This document shows positions 50,865 to 58,938 of a DNA stretch of 64,000 bases, piece by piece; within the stretch, counting starts at the first letter, position 1; every line of letters starts with the position of its first letter. Origin of the DNA: an uncultured Blautia sp. (GTDB lineage: Bacteria > Bacillota > Clostridia > Lachnospirales > Lachnospiraceae); the NCBI GenBank assembly GCA_934424575.1, contig CAKRXU010000011.1, forward strand, positions 1 through 64,000. Reading direction: 5' to 3'. The position numbers and the translations under genes were made by a program. A model generated the notes under the pieces. The model was not told the DNA's origin, ran no database searches, and saw only the letters and a list, made by a program, of their open reading frames with translations.

Positions 50865-52055
50865 TTATTGAGTGATAAAATCACCGTATGCAATGCCTGT
50901 TTCAAGTTCTGTTCCCTTGATCTTGGCAAGTTCGTGGATTGTGACCAGCTGGTAGCCTTCCTCGATGAGCTGCGGGATAAAGATCTCGGCAGCGTCTATC
51001 GAAGTACTGAAGATATCGTGCATCAGGATGATGGAACCGTCCTGGACCTGTGACATAACGGTATCTACTGTCTGCTGTGCATCCTGTGTTTCCCAGTCCA
51101 GCGTGTCAATTGACCACAGGATCATAGGTGTACCTACGGTCGATCTCACAGAATCGTCGATGCTTCCGTAAGGTGGACGCAGTACAGTAGCACCATGTCC
51201 GACCAGATTTACCAGATCCTCATCTACACCGGCGATCTCGGCCGACATATCTTCCGGAGAAAGTGTTGTGAGGTCTACATGGGAGTAGGTATGGTTTCCA
51301 AGTTCGCATCCCAGAGATTCCATACGTTTGACTTCATCAGGAAAGCTGTCGATTTCTTTGCCGACCATAAAGAACGTTGCTTTGGCATTGTTTTTTTCCA
51401 GACAGTCAAGAAGTCTGTCAGTAAAAGAACTCGGACCGTCATCAAAGGTGAGTGCTACGTATTTGGTCGCTGCTTTTTTTGATGATTTACTTTGTGATTT
51501 TGAGCTTTTGGTTTTGGGAGTCGGTGTGGCTTTTTTTGTTTTGGCTTTATAGCCTTTCAGTGAACCGTCATCCAGAAGTTCATAGCTCTTGCCGTCAACT
51601 GTGATGATGCCTGTCTGCATGATGCCATCCTGATCCATGTAGTAACGCTTGCCGCCGGAATTTACCCATCCCGTCAGCATGATCCCGTTTCTATTAAAAT
51701 AATATTTTTTACCGTCTGTATCGGTAAGCCATCCTGTAAATGCTTTTCCGTCTACCATAAAAAGCCAGTTACTTCCGCTGGAAGTCCAGACACCGGAGGC
51801 AGCTTCTTTGGAAACCTCGTCTTTTTTTGAAGGCGTTTCTGTTGGCGCTGGCGTGGCGGTTTCTGTTGGTGTGACAGATTGCTTCTCAGATTTTGTTTCT
51901 GTTTTTTTCTGGGCATCGGAAGCGGTGGCAGTTGTTTTTTCCTCAAGAATGGAAAAATCAGCATTTGACTGTCTGAGCGTGATGCCAAAAATAAGACAGA
52001 TAGCAATGGCAATGAGCAGCAGAAACGGATTTGTATGTTTTTTGCGGCCTGGCAT
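50865..52055 (-). CDS. Polysaccharide deacetylase with wall-binding repeats
   Basis: 396-residue membrane-anchored CE4 deacetylase acting on peptidoglycan or another amino sugar polymer. One N-terminal helix (NPFLLLIAIAICLIFGITL), a Thr/Pro/Glu linker, then two or three choline/glucan-binding-type repeats (SNWLFMVDGKAFTGWLTD, KKYYFNRNGIMLTGW, KRYYMDQDGIMQTG), a Lys/Ser-rich spacer and the NodB domain: VALTFDDGPSSFT (motif 1), LGNHTYSHVDL (motif 2), LRPPYGS (motif 3), LWSIDTLDW (motif 4) and ILMHDIF (motif 5). All catalytic motifs are intact. TTAGGAGG precedes the start. It is the only minus-strand gene in the last 56 kb. Confidence 0.93.
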   Translation of the reverse strand: MPGRKKHTNPFLLLIAIAICLIFGITLRQSNADFSILEEKTTATASDAQKKTETKSEKQSVTPTETATPAPTETPSKKDEVSKEAASGVWTSSGSNWLFMVDGKAFTGWLTDTDGKKYYFNRNGIMLTGWVNSGGKRYYMDQDGIMQTGIITVDGKSYELLDDGSLKGYKAKTKKATPTPKTKSSKSQSKSSKKAATKYVALTFDDGPSSFTDRLLDCLEKNNAKATFFMVGKEIDSFPDEVKRMESLGCELGNHTYSHVDLTTLSPEDMSAEIAGVDEDLVNLVGHGATVLRPPYGSIDDSVRSTVGTPMILWSIDTLDWETQDAQQTVDTVMSQVQDGSIILMHDIFSTSIDAAEIFIPQLIEEGYQLVTIHELAKIKGTELETGIAYGDFITQ

Positions 52056-52091
52056 GCCGTTTCCTCCTAACTAACATTTTGTTGAAATAGC

Positions 52092-52110
52092 TTCGGGACA
52101 AAAGCCCGAA
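52092..52110. other. Short hairpin between divergent genes
   Basis: TTCGGG (52092-52097) pairs with CCCGAA (52105-52110). It would be in the leader of the deacetylase gene if that transcript starts near 52125 on the minus strand. No T-run on either side. Confidence 0.35.
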
Positions 52111-52198
52111 CTTCTATACATGATACAATAATCGACATAAAAATACAAGAGCCCGGCAAAATTAAGGCTGGAAGTAAACGGAAACCTGAAACTCTTTG

Positions 52199-52227
52199 TT
52201 GCGGTCAAAAAGAAAAAATTATATAAT
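52199..52227 (+). promoter_or_regulatory. Promoter giving a nearly leaderless mRNA
   Basis: TTGCGG (52199-52204) and TATAAT (52222-52227) are 17 bases apart. The expected start is at about 52233-52235, which falls on the ATG at 52234. No Shine-Dalgarno site is present. Confidence 0.55.
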
Positions 52228-52233
52228 AGAACA

Positions 52234-53181
52234 ATGGACAAAAAAATCAAAACAGAAAATACAGAAACGATCAGAATAAATAAATACTTAAGTAATGCAG
52301 GCGTATGCTCAAGACGAGATGCCGATCAGCTTACCGATGCGGGGAGAGTTACGCTGGATGGCGTTGTGATAAAAACAGGAGAGAGGATATCAGCAGATGC
52401 AGTAGTCTGCCTGGACGGACACCCGATCACGAGAGAAGATAAGAAAGTCCTTCTGCTGTTTTACAAGCCGAGAGGGATCGTCTGCAGCACCAAGAAACAG
52501 CGAAATGAGACGACGGTGACGGAGTACCTTGATTATCCGCTGCGTGTCTATCCGGTCGGACGGCTGGATAAGGATTCGGAAGGGTTACTGCTTCTGACGA
52601 ACCAGGGCGATCTTGTGAATCGGATCATGCGTGCAGGGAATTATCATGAGAAAGAATATCTCGTGACAGTAAATAAGGAGATCACAGAGGAGTTTCTTAA
52701 GGGGATGCGAGGCGGTGTTCCGATCCTTGACACGGTGACGAGACCCTGCACGGTGAAGAAAACCGGACGGAGAAGTTTTCAGATCATCCTGACACAGGGG
52801 CTGAACCGTCAGATACGCAGGATGTGCGAATATTTCGGATATCAGGTGCAGACACTTAAGCGAGTCCGGATCATGAACCTGACCCTTGACGGGCTGGATC
52901 CGGGAAAATGCCGTGAGATCCGAAAGGAAGAATGGAAGGAATTAGAAACACGGATCCGAAATTCATCAAGTGAAACGATTAAAGAGACAGGAGGACATCA
53001 TGGAAACAGCAGCCGTAAACCAAATGAAAGAACTGGTAAAAAAACTGAACAAAGCGGCAAAGGCCTATTATCAGGAAGACCGGGAGATCATGAGCAACAG
53101 AGAATACGACGCTCTGTACGATCAGCTGGAGCAAATGGAAGCAGAAACAGGCATCGTTCTGGCAGACAGTCCGACTGTTAA
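52234..53181 (+). CDS. 23S rRNA pseudouridine synthase, RluF/RsuA family
   Basis: Isomerises specific uridines in large-subunit rRNA. The S4 domain is IRINKYLSNAGVCSRRDADQLTDAGRV, in part; the synthase domain has the catalytic Asp in PVGRLDKDSEGLLLLTNQGDL, then HEKEYLV and LTQGLNRQIRRMCEYFGYQV, closest to RluF. The fold normally ends around residue 245 (CREIRKEEWKELETR). Here the frame goes on for about 65 residues of Arg/Gly/Ser-rich sequence, the last 60 overlapping ligA in another frame. The start has no ribosome site and probably lies at the 5' end of the mRNA. Confidence 0.9.
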   Translation: MDKKIKTENTETIRINKYLSNAGVCSRRDADQLTDAGRVTLDGVVIKTGERISADAVVCLDGHPITREDKKVLLLFYKPRGIVCSTKKQRNETTVTEYLDYPLRVYPVGRLDKDSEGLLLLTNQGDLVNRIMRAGNYHEKEYLVTVNKEITEEFLKGMRGGVPILDTVTRPCTVKKTGRRSFQIILTQGLNRQIRRMCEYFGYQVQTLKRVRIMNLTLDGLDPGKCREIRKEEWKELETRIRNSSSETIKETGGHHGNSSRKPNERTGKKTEQSGKGLLSGRPGDHEQQRIRRSVRSAGANGSRNRHRSGRQSDC

Positions 53182-54958
53182 TGTAGGATATGAGGCAGTA
53201 GATGCATTGCCAAAGGAAACACACGAATCTCCGATGCTCTCTCTTGACAAGACCAAAGAGCGAGAGACACTCAGAGCTTTTATTGGAACTCATCCGACAC
53301 TGCTTTCCTGGAAAATGGATGGACTTACCATTGTCCTTACCTATGAGAATGGGGAACTACAGAAGGCAGTCACCAGAGGAAACGGAATCGTCGGAGAGGT
53401 CATTACTAATAATGCAAGGACATTCAAGAATATCCCGCTTAAGATTGCCTATCAGGGCAGGCTTGTGCTGAGGGGCGAGGCGATCATCACCTATTCCGAT
53501 TTTGAGAGGATTAATGAGACGATCGAGGACGTCGACGCCAAATACAAAAATCCGCGAAATCTCTGCAGCGGTTCCGTCAGACAGCTGAACAACCAGATCA
53601 CCGCGGAGCGAAATGTAAGGTTTTATGCGTTTGCACTGGTATCTGCACAGGATGTGGATATGCACAATTCTAGGGCATACCAGATGGAATGGCTGAAATC
53701 TCAGGGCTTTGAGGTGGTGGAATACCGTATGGTGACAGGCGAGAGTCTGGACGAAGCGATGGATTATTTTTCTCATGCGATCGAGAATAATGATTTTCCA
53801 TCCGATGGACTTGTTGCGCTTTATGATGATATTGCCTATGGGGATTCGCTTGGAAGCACTGCGAAATTCCCGCGAAATGCGTTTGCTTTCAAATGGGCAG
53901 ATGAGATCCGTGAAACGACGCTCCGTGAGATTGAGTGGAGCCCGTCGAGAACGGGACTGATCAATCCGATTGCAGTATTTGACCCGGTGGAATTGGAGGG
54001 GACGACGGTCAGCCGCGCAAGTGTCCACAATGTCAGCATTGTAAAGGAATTACAGCTTGGGATCGGCGATACGATCCAGGTCTACAAGGCAAATATGATC
54101 ATTCCGCAGATCGCAGAGAACCTGACCAGGAGCAGTAATCTGGAAATCCCGCATATCTGCCCGGTCTGCGGTGAGGAAGCCAGGGTCATTCAGGAAAATG
54201 AAGTAGAATCTCTCTACTGTATGAATCCGGATTGTGTTGCGAAGAAGATCAAGGCATTCACACTTTTTGTAAGCAGAGATGCCATGAATATAGACGGATT
54301 ATCTGAAGCTACACTGGAGAAATTCATCGCAAAAGGTTTTATCCATGATTTCGGAGATATTTTTGAGATCGCGAAGCATCGAGAAGAGATCGTGACAATG
54401 GAAGGATTCGGAGAGAAATCCTATGACAATCTTATAGCAAGCATTGATAAAGCAAAGGAGACAACACTTGCGAAGGTGATCTACAGTCTGGGAATCTCCA
54501 ACATCGGGCTTTCCAATGCGAGAGTGATCTGCCGGCATTTTGATGATGATCTGGACAAGATCCGGACAGCCGAGGAAGAGGAGATCAGTGCGATCGATGG
54601 AATCGGCCCGGTGATCGCAAAGAGTCTCACGAAATATTTCAAAGATCCGGAGAACAACCGCAAGCTAGATCATCTGCTTGGATATCTTCATATTAATAAA
54701 GAAGAAGTTTCTGAGAACCAGACACTGGCGGGAATGAATTTTGTTATCACAGGAAGCCTGGAGCATTTCAGCAACCGCGGCGAAGCCAAGAAGCTGATCG
54801 AATCCCTGGGCGGCAAGGTGACAGGTACCGTCACAGGCAAGACAAACTACCTGATCAACAATGATACCACATCCAATTCATCCAAAAACAAAAAAGCTAG
54901 GGAACTTGGGATTCCGATCCTGTCTGAGGAAGACTTTATCAAAATGACAGAACAATAA
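53000..54958 (+). CDS. ligA: NAD-dependent DNA ligase
   Basis: Essential replicative ligase. The Ia domain (VKKLNKAAKAYYQEDREIMSNREYD) binds NAD; the nucleotidyltransferase domain has Lys105 in LLSWKMDGLTIV and GEAIITYSDFERIN; then come the OB fold, a four-Cys zinc finger (CPVCGEE, then YCMNPDC), helix-hairpin-helix repeats (MEGFGEKSYDNLIASI, IDGIGPVIAKSL) and a C-terminal BRCT domain (LAGMNFVITGSLEHFSNRGEAKKLIESLGGKV, in part). At 652 residues it is standard. ATG at 53000 has AGGAGG five bases ahead; the in-frame ATG at 52970 has none. The first 182 bases overlap the pseudouridine synthase frame. Confidence 0.97.
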   Translation: METAAVNQMKELVKKLNKAAKAYYQEDREIMSNREYDALYDQLEQMEAETGIVLADSPTVNVGYEAVDALPKETHESPMLSLDKTKERETLRAFIGTHPTLLSWKMDGLTIVLTYENGELQKAVTRGNGIVGEVITNNARTFKNIPLKIAYQGRLVLRGEAIITYSDFERINETIEDVDAKYKNPRNLCSGSVRQLNNQITAERNVRFYAFALVSAQDVDMHNSRAYQMEWLKSQGFEVVEYRMVTGESLDEAMDYFSHAIENNDFPSDGLVALYDDIAYGDSLGSTAKFPRNAFAFKWADEIRETTLREIEWSPSRTGLINPIAVFDPVELEGTTVSRASVHNVSIVKELQLGIGDTIQVYKANMIIPQIAENLTRSSNLEIPHICPVCGEEARVIQENEVESLYCMNPDCVAKKIKAFTLFVSRDAMNIDGLSEATLEKFIAKGFIHDFGDIFEIAKHREEIVTMEGFGEKSYDNLIASIDKAKETTLAKVIYSLGISNIGLSNARVICRHFDDDLDKIRTAEEEEISAIDGIGPVIAKSLTKYFKDPENNRKLDHLLGYLHINKEEVSENQTLAGMNFVITGSLEHFSNRGEAKKLIESLGGKVTGTVTGKTNYLINNDTTSNSSKNKKARELGIPILSEEDFIKMTEQ

Positions 54959-54993
54959 TATATAGAAAGAAGCACATAAAGGAGGAACGGAAA

Positions 54994-55935
54994 ATGCCTA
55001 TTAAAATACAGGGGGATTTACCGGTAAAAGAAATTCTGGAAAGAGAAAATATATTCGTCATGGACGAGGGAAGGGCTGTGCATCAGGACATTCGTCCGAT
55101 CCAGATCCTGATCCTGAACCTGATGCCGCTCAAGGAGGAGACTGAGCTTCAGCTTTTACGTTCTCTCTCCAACACACCGTTGCAGGTGGATGTGACTTTT
55201 ATGGCAGTGGAGAGCCATGAGGCAAGAAATACTTCGATCAGTCATCTGAACAAATTCTATGAGACTTTTTCTGATCTCAAAGACAGACGTTTTGACGGAA
55301 TGATCATCACAGGAGCTCCGGTCGAGCAGATGGAATTCGAAGAAGTAGACTACTGGAACGAACTCCAGGAGATCATGGACTGGACTTCGGATCATGTGAC
55401 CTCTACGATCTTTTTGTGCTGGGCTGCACAAGCAAGTCTTTATCATTTCTATGGACTTAAGAAACGCCAGCTTGACCACAAGATGTTTGGCCTGTTCTGG
55501 CACAAAGTCTTGAACCGCAAGATCCCGCTGGTAAGAGGATTTGACGATATGTTCCTCGCACCACATTCCAGACATACAGAGGTCCCGATCGAGGACATCC
55601 GTGCCTGCAAGGACATCACGATCCTGGCAGAATCCGAGGAAGCGGGTCTTTTCCTGGCGATGGCAGAGGGCGGAAGGAAGATCTTTGTGATGGGACACCC
55701 GGAATATGACCGTGTCACACTGGACGGCGAGTACAAGCGTGACATGAGCAAAGGACTTCCGATCGAAATTCCGGAAAATTATTATCGCGAAAATGATCCG
55801 GCAAACAAACCGCTGCTTATGTGGAGAGCACATGCAAACAATCTGTATACAAACTGGCTGAATTATTATGTATATCAGAGTACTCCGTTCGACCTGTACG
55901 GAACACCTGATTTCGACAGTATTAAAGGGCATTGA
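54994..55935 (+). CDS. metA: Homoserine O-acetyltransferase (MetA family)
   Basis: Activates homoserine for methionine synthesis. Although MetA proteins are often named succinyltransferases, residue 111 is Glu (TGAPVEQMEF), the residue that selects acetyl-CoA in characterised Bacillus-type enzymes, whereas the succinyl-specific E. coli enzyme has Gly. The nucleophile Cys142 is in FLCWAAQAS, and His/Glu of the catalytic set are in MGHPEYDRVTL. 313 residues, full length. AAAGGAGG precedes it. It begins 35 bases after ligA and no SAM riboswitch is present. Confidence 0.92.
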   Translation: MPIKIQGDLPVKEILERENIFVMDEGRAVHQDIRPIQILILNLMPLKEETELQLLRSLSNTPLQVDVTFMAVESHEARNTSISHLNKFYETFSDLKDRRFDGMIITGAPVEQMEFEEVDYWNELQEIMDWTSDHVTSTIFLCWAAQASLYHFYGLKKRQLDHKMFGLFWHKVLNRKIPLVRGFDDMFLAPHSRHTEVPIEDIRACKDITILAESEEAGLFLAMAEGGRKIFVMGHPEYDRVTLDGEYKRDMSKGLPIEIPENYYRENDPANKPLLMWRAHANNLYTNWLNYYVYQSTPFDLYGTPDFDSIKGH

Positions 55936-55964
55936 TAAATTAAAAAATAAGAGGGGGAAACGAA

Positions 55965-57467
55965 ATGGATGGATCAATGTTTATCGGAACCTGGTGGTCA
56001 CTGGTTCCACCGCTGCTGGCGATCGCGCTGGCGCTGATTACAAAGGAGGTTTACAGCTCACTGTTTATCGGTGTGGCGATGGGAGCACTGCTTTATACAG
56101 GCTTTCATCCGTGGAATGCGTTTGTGGCATTGTTTGACATCATGAAGAGTAGCATGAATCTGAATATTCTGATCTTTGACGTTCTGCTTGGAATGATCAT
56201 TGTACTGATGGCGAAGTCAGGAGGTTCAGCGGCGTATGGACGCTGGGCGGGCAGCAAGATCAAGAATAAAAAGAGCGCGATGTTTGCAACGACAGGACTT
56301 GGTATCCTGATCTTTGTGGATGACTATTTTAACTGCCTGACCGTAGGTTCTGTTATGCGCCCGGTCACAGACAAGTATAGAGTGTCACGTGCGAAACTTG
56401 CCTACATAATCGACGCGACCGCAGCACCGGTTTGTATTATCGCACCGATCTCAAGCTGGGCGGCAGCAGTCAACTCTTATGTGCCGGCAGATGCAGGAAT
56501 CACAGGATTCCAGCTTTTTCTCTGGACGATCCCATATAACCTGTATGCACTTCTTACCCTGGTCATGGTATTTTATATGATCGGTACCGGATTTGATTTC
56601 GGACTTATGAAGAAACATGAACAGAATGCGGCAAGAGGAGATCTTTTTACTTCCGGCGGAGAAGAATTTGATCAGGTCAAGGAAGAAGAAATTTCTTCCA
56701 GCGGTCATGTCATCGATCTGATCCTTCCGGTCCTGGTACTGATCGGAACTGCGATCGGTGCGATGATCTATACAGGATTCCTTGGCGGAGCGACAGATAT
56801 CGTCACTGCTTTTTCCGGCTGTGATGCAGAGACCAGTCTGATCTTTGCAACGATGATCACCGTATTATTCATGCTTGTGCTGTATCTTCCGCGAAAAGTT
56901 GTCACATTCAAGGGATTTATGGACAGCTTTGTAGAAGGATTCAAGATGATGATCCCGGCGATCGCGATCCTGATCTTTGCATGGTCACTGAAAGGAATGG
57001 GCGATGCACTTGAGATCGGAACTTTTGTCAAGACGATCGTAGGCACCAATGCATCTGCAAGTGTGATCCTTCCGGCGATCTTATTCCTGGTGGCGATCTT
57101 CCTTTCTTTCTCAACAGGAACAAGCTGGGGAACGTTTGCGATCCTGGTTCCGATCGCGATCGCAATGTTCCCGGGCGCAGACGATATGCAGATGATGATC
57201 ATTGCAGTGTCCGCAGTTCTTTCCGGAGCTGTCTGCGGAGACCATATTTCACCAATCTCTGATACAACGGTTATGTCCTCAGCAGGTGCACAGAGTAACC
57301 ATATCAATCATGTAACGACACAGATGCAGTACGCGGCTGTAGTTGCAGTGGTATCCGCAGTGGGCTTCCTGTTTGCAGGTTTTGTCCATGTGTGGTGGAT
57401 CGTCCTGGGAGTTAGCCTTATTCTGCTGCTTGCGGTCCTGACTGTGCTCCGCAAAGTTGCAAAGTAG
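55965..57467 (+). CDS. NhaC-family Na+/H+ antiporter or amino acid transporter
   Basis: 500-residue membrane protein with about 11-12 helices. Family motifs are IFVDDYFNCLTVGSVMRPVTDKYRVSRAKLAYIIDATAAP (in part) and the second-half repeat FSTGTSWGTFAILVPIAIAMFP with GAVCGDHISPISDTTVMSSAG. NhaC homologues exchange sodium for protons or carry amino acids; a branch called MetT is thought to take up methionine. Its position 30 bases after metA makes a methionine-related substrate possible, but there is no direct evidence for it. AGAGGGGG site ahead of the start. Confidence 0.88.
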   Translation: MDGSMFIGTWWSLVPPLLAIALALITKEVYSSLFIGVAMGALLYTGFHPWNAFVALFDIMKSSMNLNILIFDVLLGMIIVLMAKSGGSAAYGRWAGSKIKNKKSAMFATTGLGILIFVDDYFNCLTVGSVMRPVTDKYRVSRAKLAYIIDATAAPVCIIAPISSWAAAVNSYVPADAGITGFQLFLWTIPYNLYALLTLVMVFYMIGTGFDFGLMKKHEQNAARGDLFTSGGEEFDQVKEEEISSSGHVIDLILPVLVLIGTAIGAMIYTGFLGGATDIVTAFSGCDAETSLIFATMITVLFMLVLYLPRKVVTFKGFMDSFVEGFKMMIPAIAILIFAWSLKGMGDALEIGTFVKTIVGTNASASVILPAILFLVAIFLSFSTGTSWGTFAILVPIAIAMFPGADDMQMMIIAVSAVLSGAVCGDHISPISDTTVMSSAGAQSNHINHVTTQMQYAAVVAVVSAVGFLFAGFVHVWWIVLGVSLILLLAVLTVLRKVAK

Positions 57468-57497
57468 ACGATATCTGACAGGAAAGAGACAAGAGAT

Positions 57498-58106
57498 ATG
57501 ACGAAGATCAAAGTACCTTATATCGACCAGAGCGGCAGATATCCGACAGGATGCGAGAGCGTCACCGCTGTCATGCTTCTCCGTTATCTTGGATGTGATA
57601 TTACAGTAGATGGTTTTATTAGGAACTGCCTCAGGTGCAGGGCGATGGAACAGAGAGAGGACGGACTTTATGGACCGGATCCGAATGAATTTTTCTGTGG
57701 GAGTCCTTATGATGATGAGTCTTTTGGCTGCTATGCACCGGCGCTTAAGGGAGCACTTGAGCGGGTGGCAGGAGATGCTTTTGCATTTGTCAATGAGACA
57801 GGAACTTCTATAGAAGAATTGTGCAGAAAGTACATTGACCGCGGGATGCCGGTAGTTTTCTGGGCCTGCATCAATATGCGAAAGGAGATCCCGGGACCGG
57901 AGTGGAAACTTCTGGATTCCGGTGAACGGTTTGAATGGACTTCTAATGAACATTGTATGCTTCTGGTGGGATATGATGAGAATGGCTACTGGTTCAACGA
58001 TCCATATGATCATAATGGTGTGATCTTTTACGAAAAGGAACTGACAGAGCAGCGTCATGCGGCACAGCACAGTATGGCGATCGGTGTTTCAAAGAAAAAA
58101 ATTTAA
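57498..58106 (+). CDS. C39-like cysteine peptidase
   Basis: 202 residues of the peptidase C39-like family. Starts KVPYIDQSGRYPTGCESVTAVMLL with nucleophile Cys19, His in SNEHCMLLVGYDENGYWF and Asp in FNDPYD. Unlike most relatives there is no signal peptide or ABC transporter part, so it would act in the cytoplasm or leave by an unknown route. The middle insert is Cys-rich (RNCLRCRAM). The start has AGAGAC, a weak site. It follows the NhaC-family gene by 30 bases. Confidence 0.8.
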   Translation: MTKIKVPYIDQSGRYPTGCESVTAVMLLRYLGCDITVDGFIRNCLRCRAMEQREDGLYGPDPNEFFCGSPYDDESFGCYAPALKGALERVAGDAFAFVNETGTSIEELCRKYIDRGMPVVFWACINMRKEIPGPEWKLLDSGERFEWTSNEHCMLLVGYDENGYWFNDPYDHNGVIFYEKELTEQRHAAQHSMAIGVSKKKI

Positions 58107-58202
58107 AATTCACAAAATCCCTATTTTCAAATGGCCGGATATCTGTTATAGTAGATGTTGGTTACAGCAAACAATTTATTTGCACAGAAAGAAGTGTTTA
58201 TT

Positions 58203-58793
58203 TTGCGAAAGAAATCACACATACTGTTAGCAAGATATCTGGCAGACCAGATGCCTGCTAATGAGAGCTTACAGTCACATAGAAAAGCATTTTGTCTCGG
58301 AAATATCCTTCCGGACATTCAGCCATCCTTTGTAACCAAGAGACATGAATATTTCGGCACTTTTGATGAGGTACAGGGAAAGATCCGCCGTCTGGTAGAG
58401 AACGGCCTGGGAGAATACAATGATCGTGTGTTCTGGAGAAGAGCAGGCGAGATCATGCATTACATTGCAGATTACTTTACATTTCCACACAACAGAACAT
58501 TTGACGGATCACTGCGTCAGCACAATACTTATGAGAAACATCTCAAGAATGAGCTCAAGGCTTTCGTTGAGAGCGGGAGAGCAGATGTTTATGCAGAGAA
58601 GAATCTTCGTTTTGATACATTGAACCAGCTTCTTGATTATATCAGAGAGCGTCATAATGTTTATCTTGACCGCAAACGTTCGATCGAGGAGGATATCCAT
58701 TATATCCTGAGTGTATGTTTTCAGGTGTTCCAGGGGCTGTTCCAGCTTTGCCTTCGTGCAGTGTCAGCAGGCGTACCGGCAGTGAATATCTGA
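58203..58793 (+). CDS. Zinc-dependent phospholipase C-like protein
   Basis: About 196 residues of the PF00882-type family: KKSHILLARYLADQM (first metal ligand His), FCLGNILPDIQPSF with the conserved Asp, HEYFGTFDE, and IMHYIADYFTFPHNRTFDG with the HxxxD pair, ending in a helical region. This set of His/Asp residues matches the three-zinc phospholipase C fold. The TTG at 58203 is used because a promoter-like TATAGT (58146-58151) would put the mRNA start after the ATG at 58155, and KKSHILLARYL is the usual family beginning. No signal peptide, so an intracellular lipid or nucleotide substrate is likely. Confidence 0.75.
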   Translation: MRKKSHILLARYLADQMPANESLQSHRKAFCLGNILPDIQPSFVTKRHEYFGTFDEVQGKIRRLVENGLGEYNDRVFWRRAGEIMHYIADYFTFPHNRTFDGSLRQHNTYEKHLKNELKAFVESGRADVYAEKNLRFDTLNQLLDYIRERHNVYLDRKRSIEEDIHYILSVCFQVFQGLFQLCLRAVSAGVPAVNI

Positions 58794-58825
58794 AAATATG
58801 AAAAAAATATGAAATTTACCCAGAT

Positions 58826-58857
58826 CCGCCGGAGTGTTACACTCCGGCGGTTGATTT
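58826..58857 (+). terminator. Strong terminator
   Basis: CCGCCGGAGTG (58826-58836) pairs perfectly over 11 positions with CACTCCGGCGG (58840-58850) around TTA, followed by TTGATTTT. Confidence 0.85.
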
Positions 58858-58938
58858 TAAAAAAACAGTATGCTAAAATAAGCACAGTTATTATGTGAGT
58901 TAGAAAGTTTTAACATATTCCTACCCGGAAGGAGGAAT

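Noticed and set aside
54958..54994. Possible SAM riboswitch ahead of metA
   Set aside because: The gap is 35 bases and contains only a ribosome site; too short for any SAM-binding RNA.
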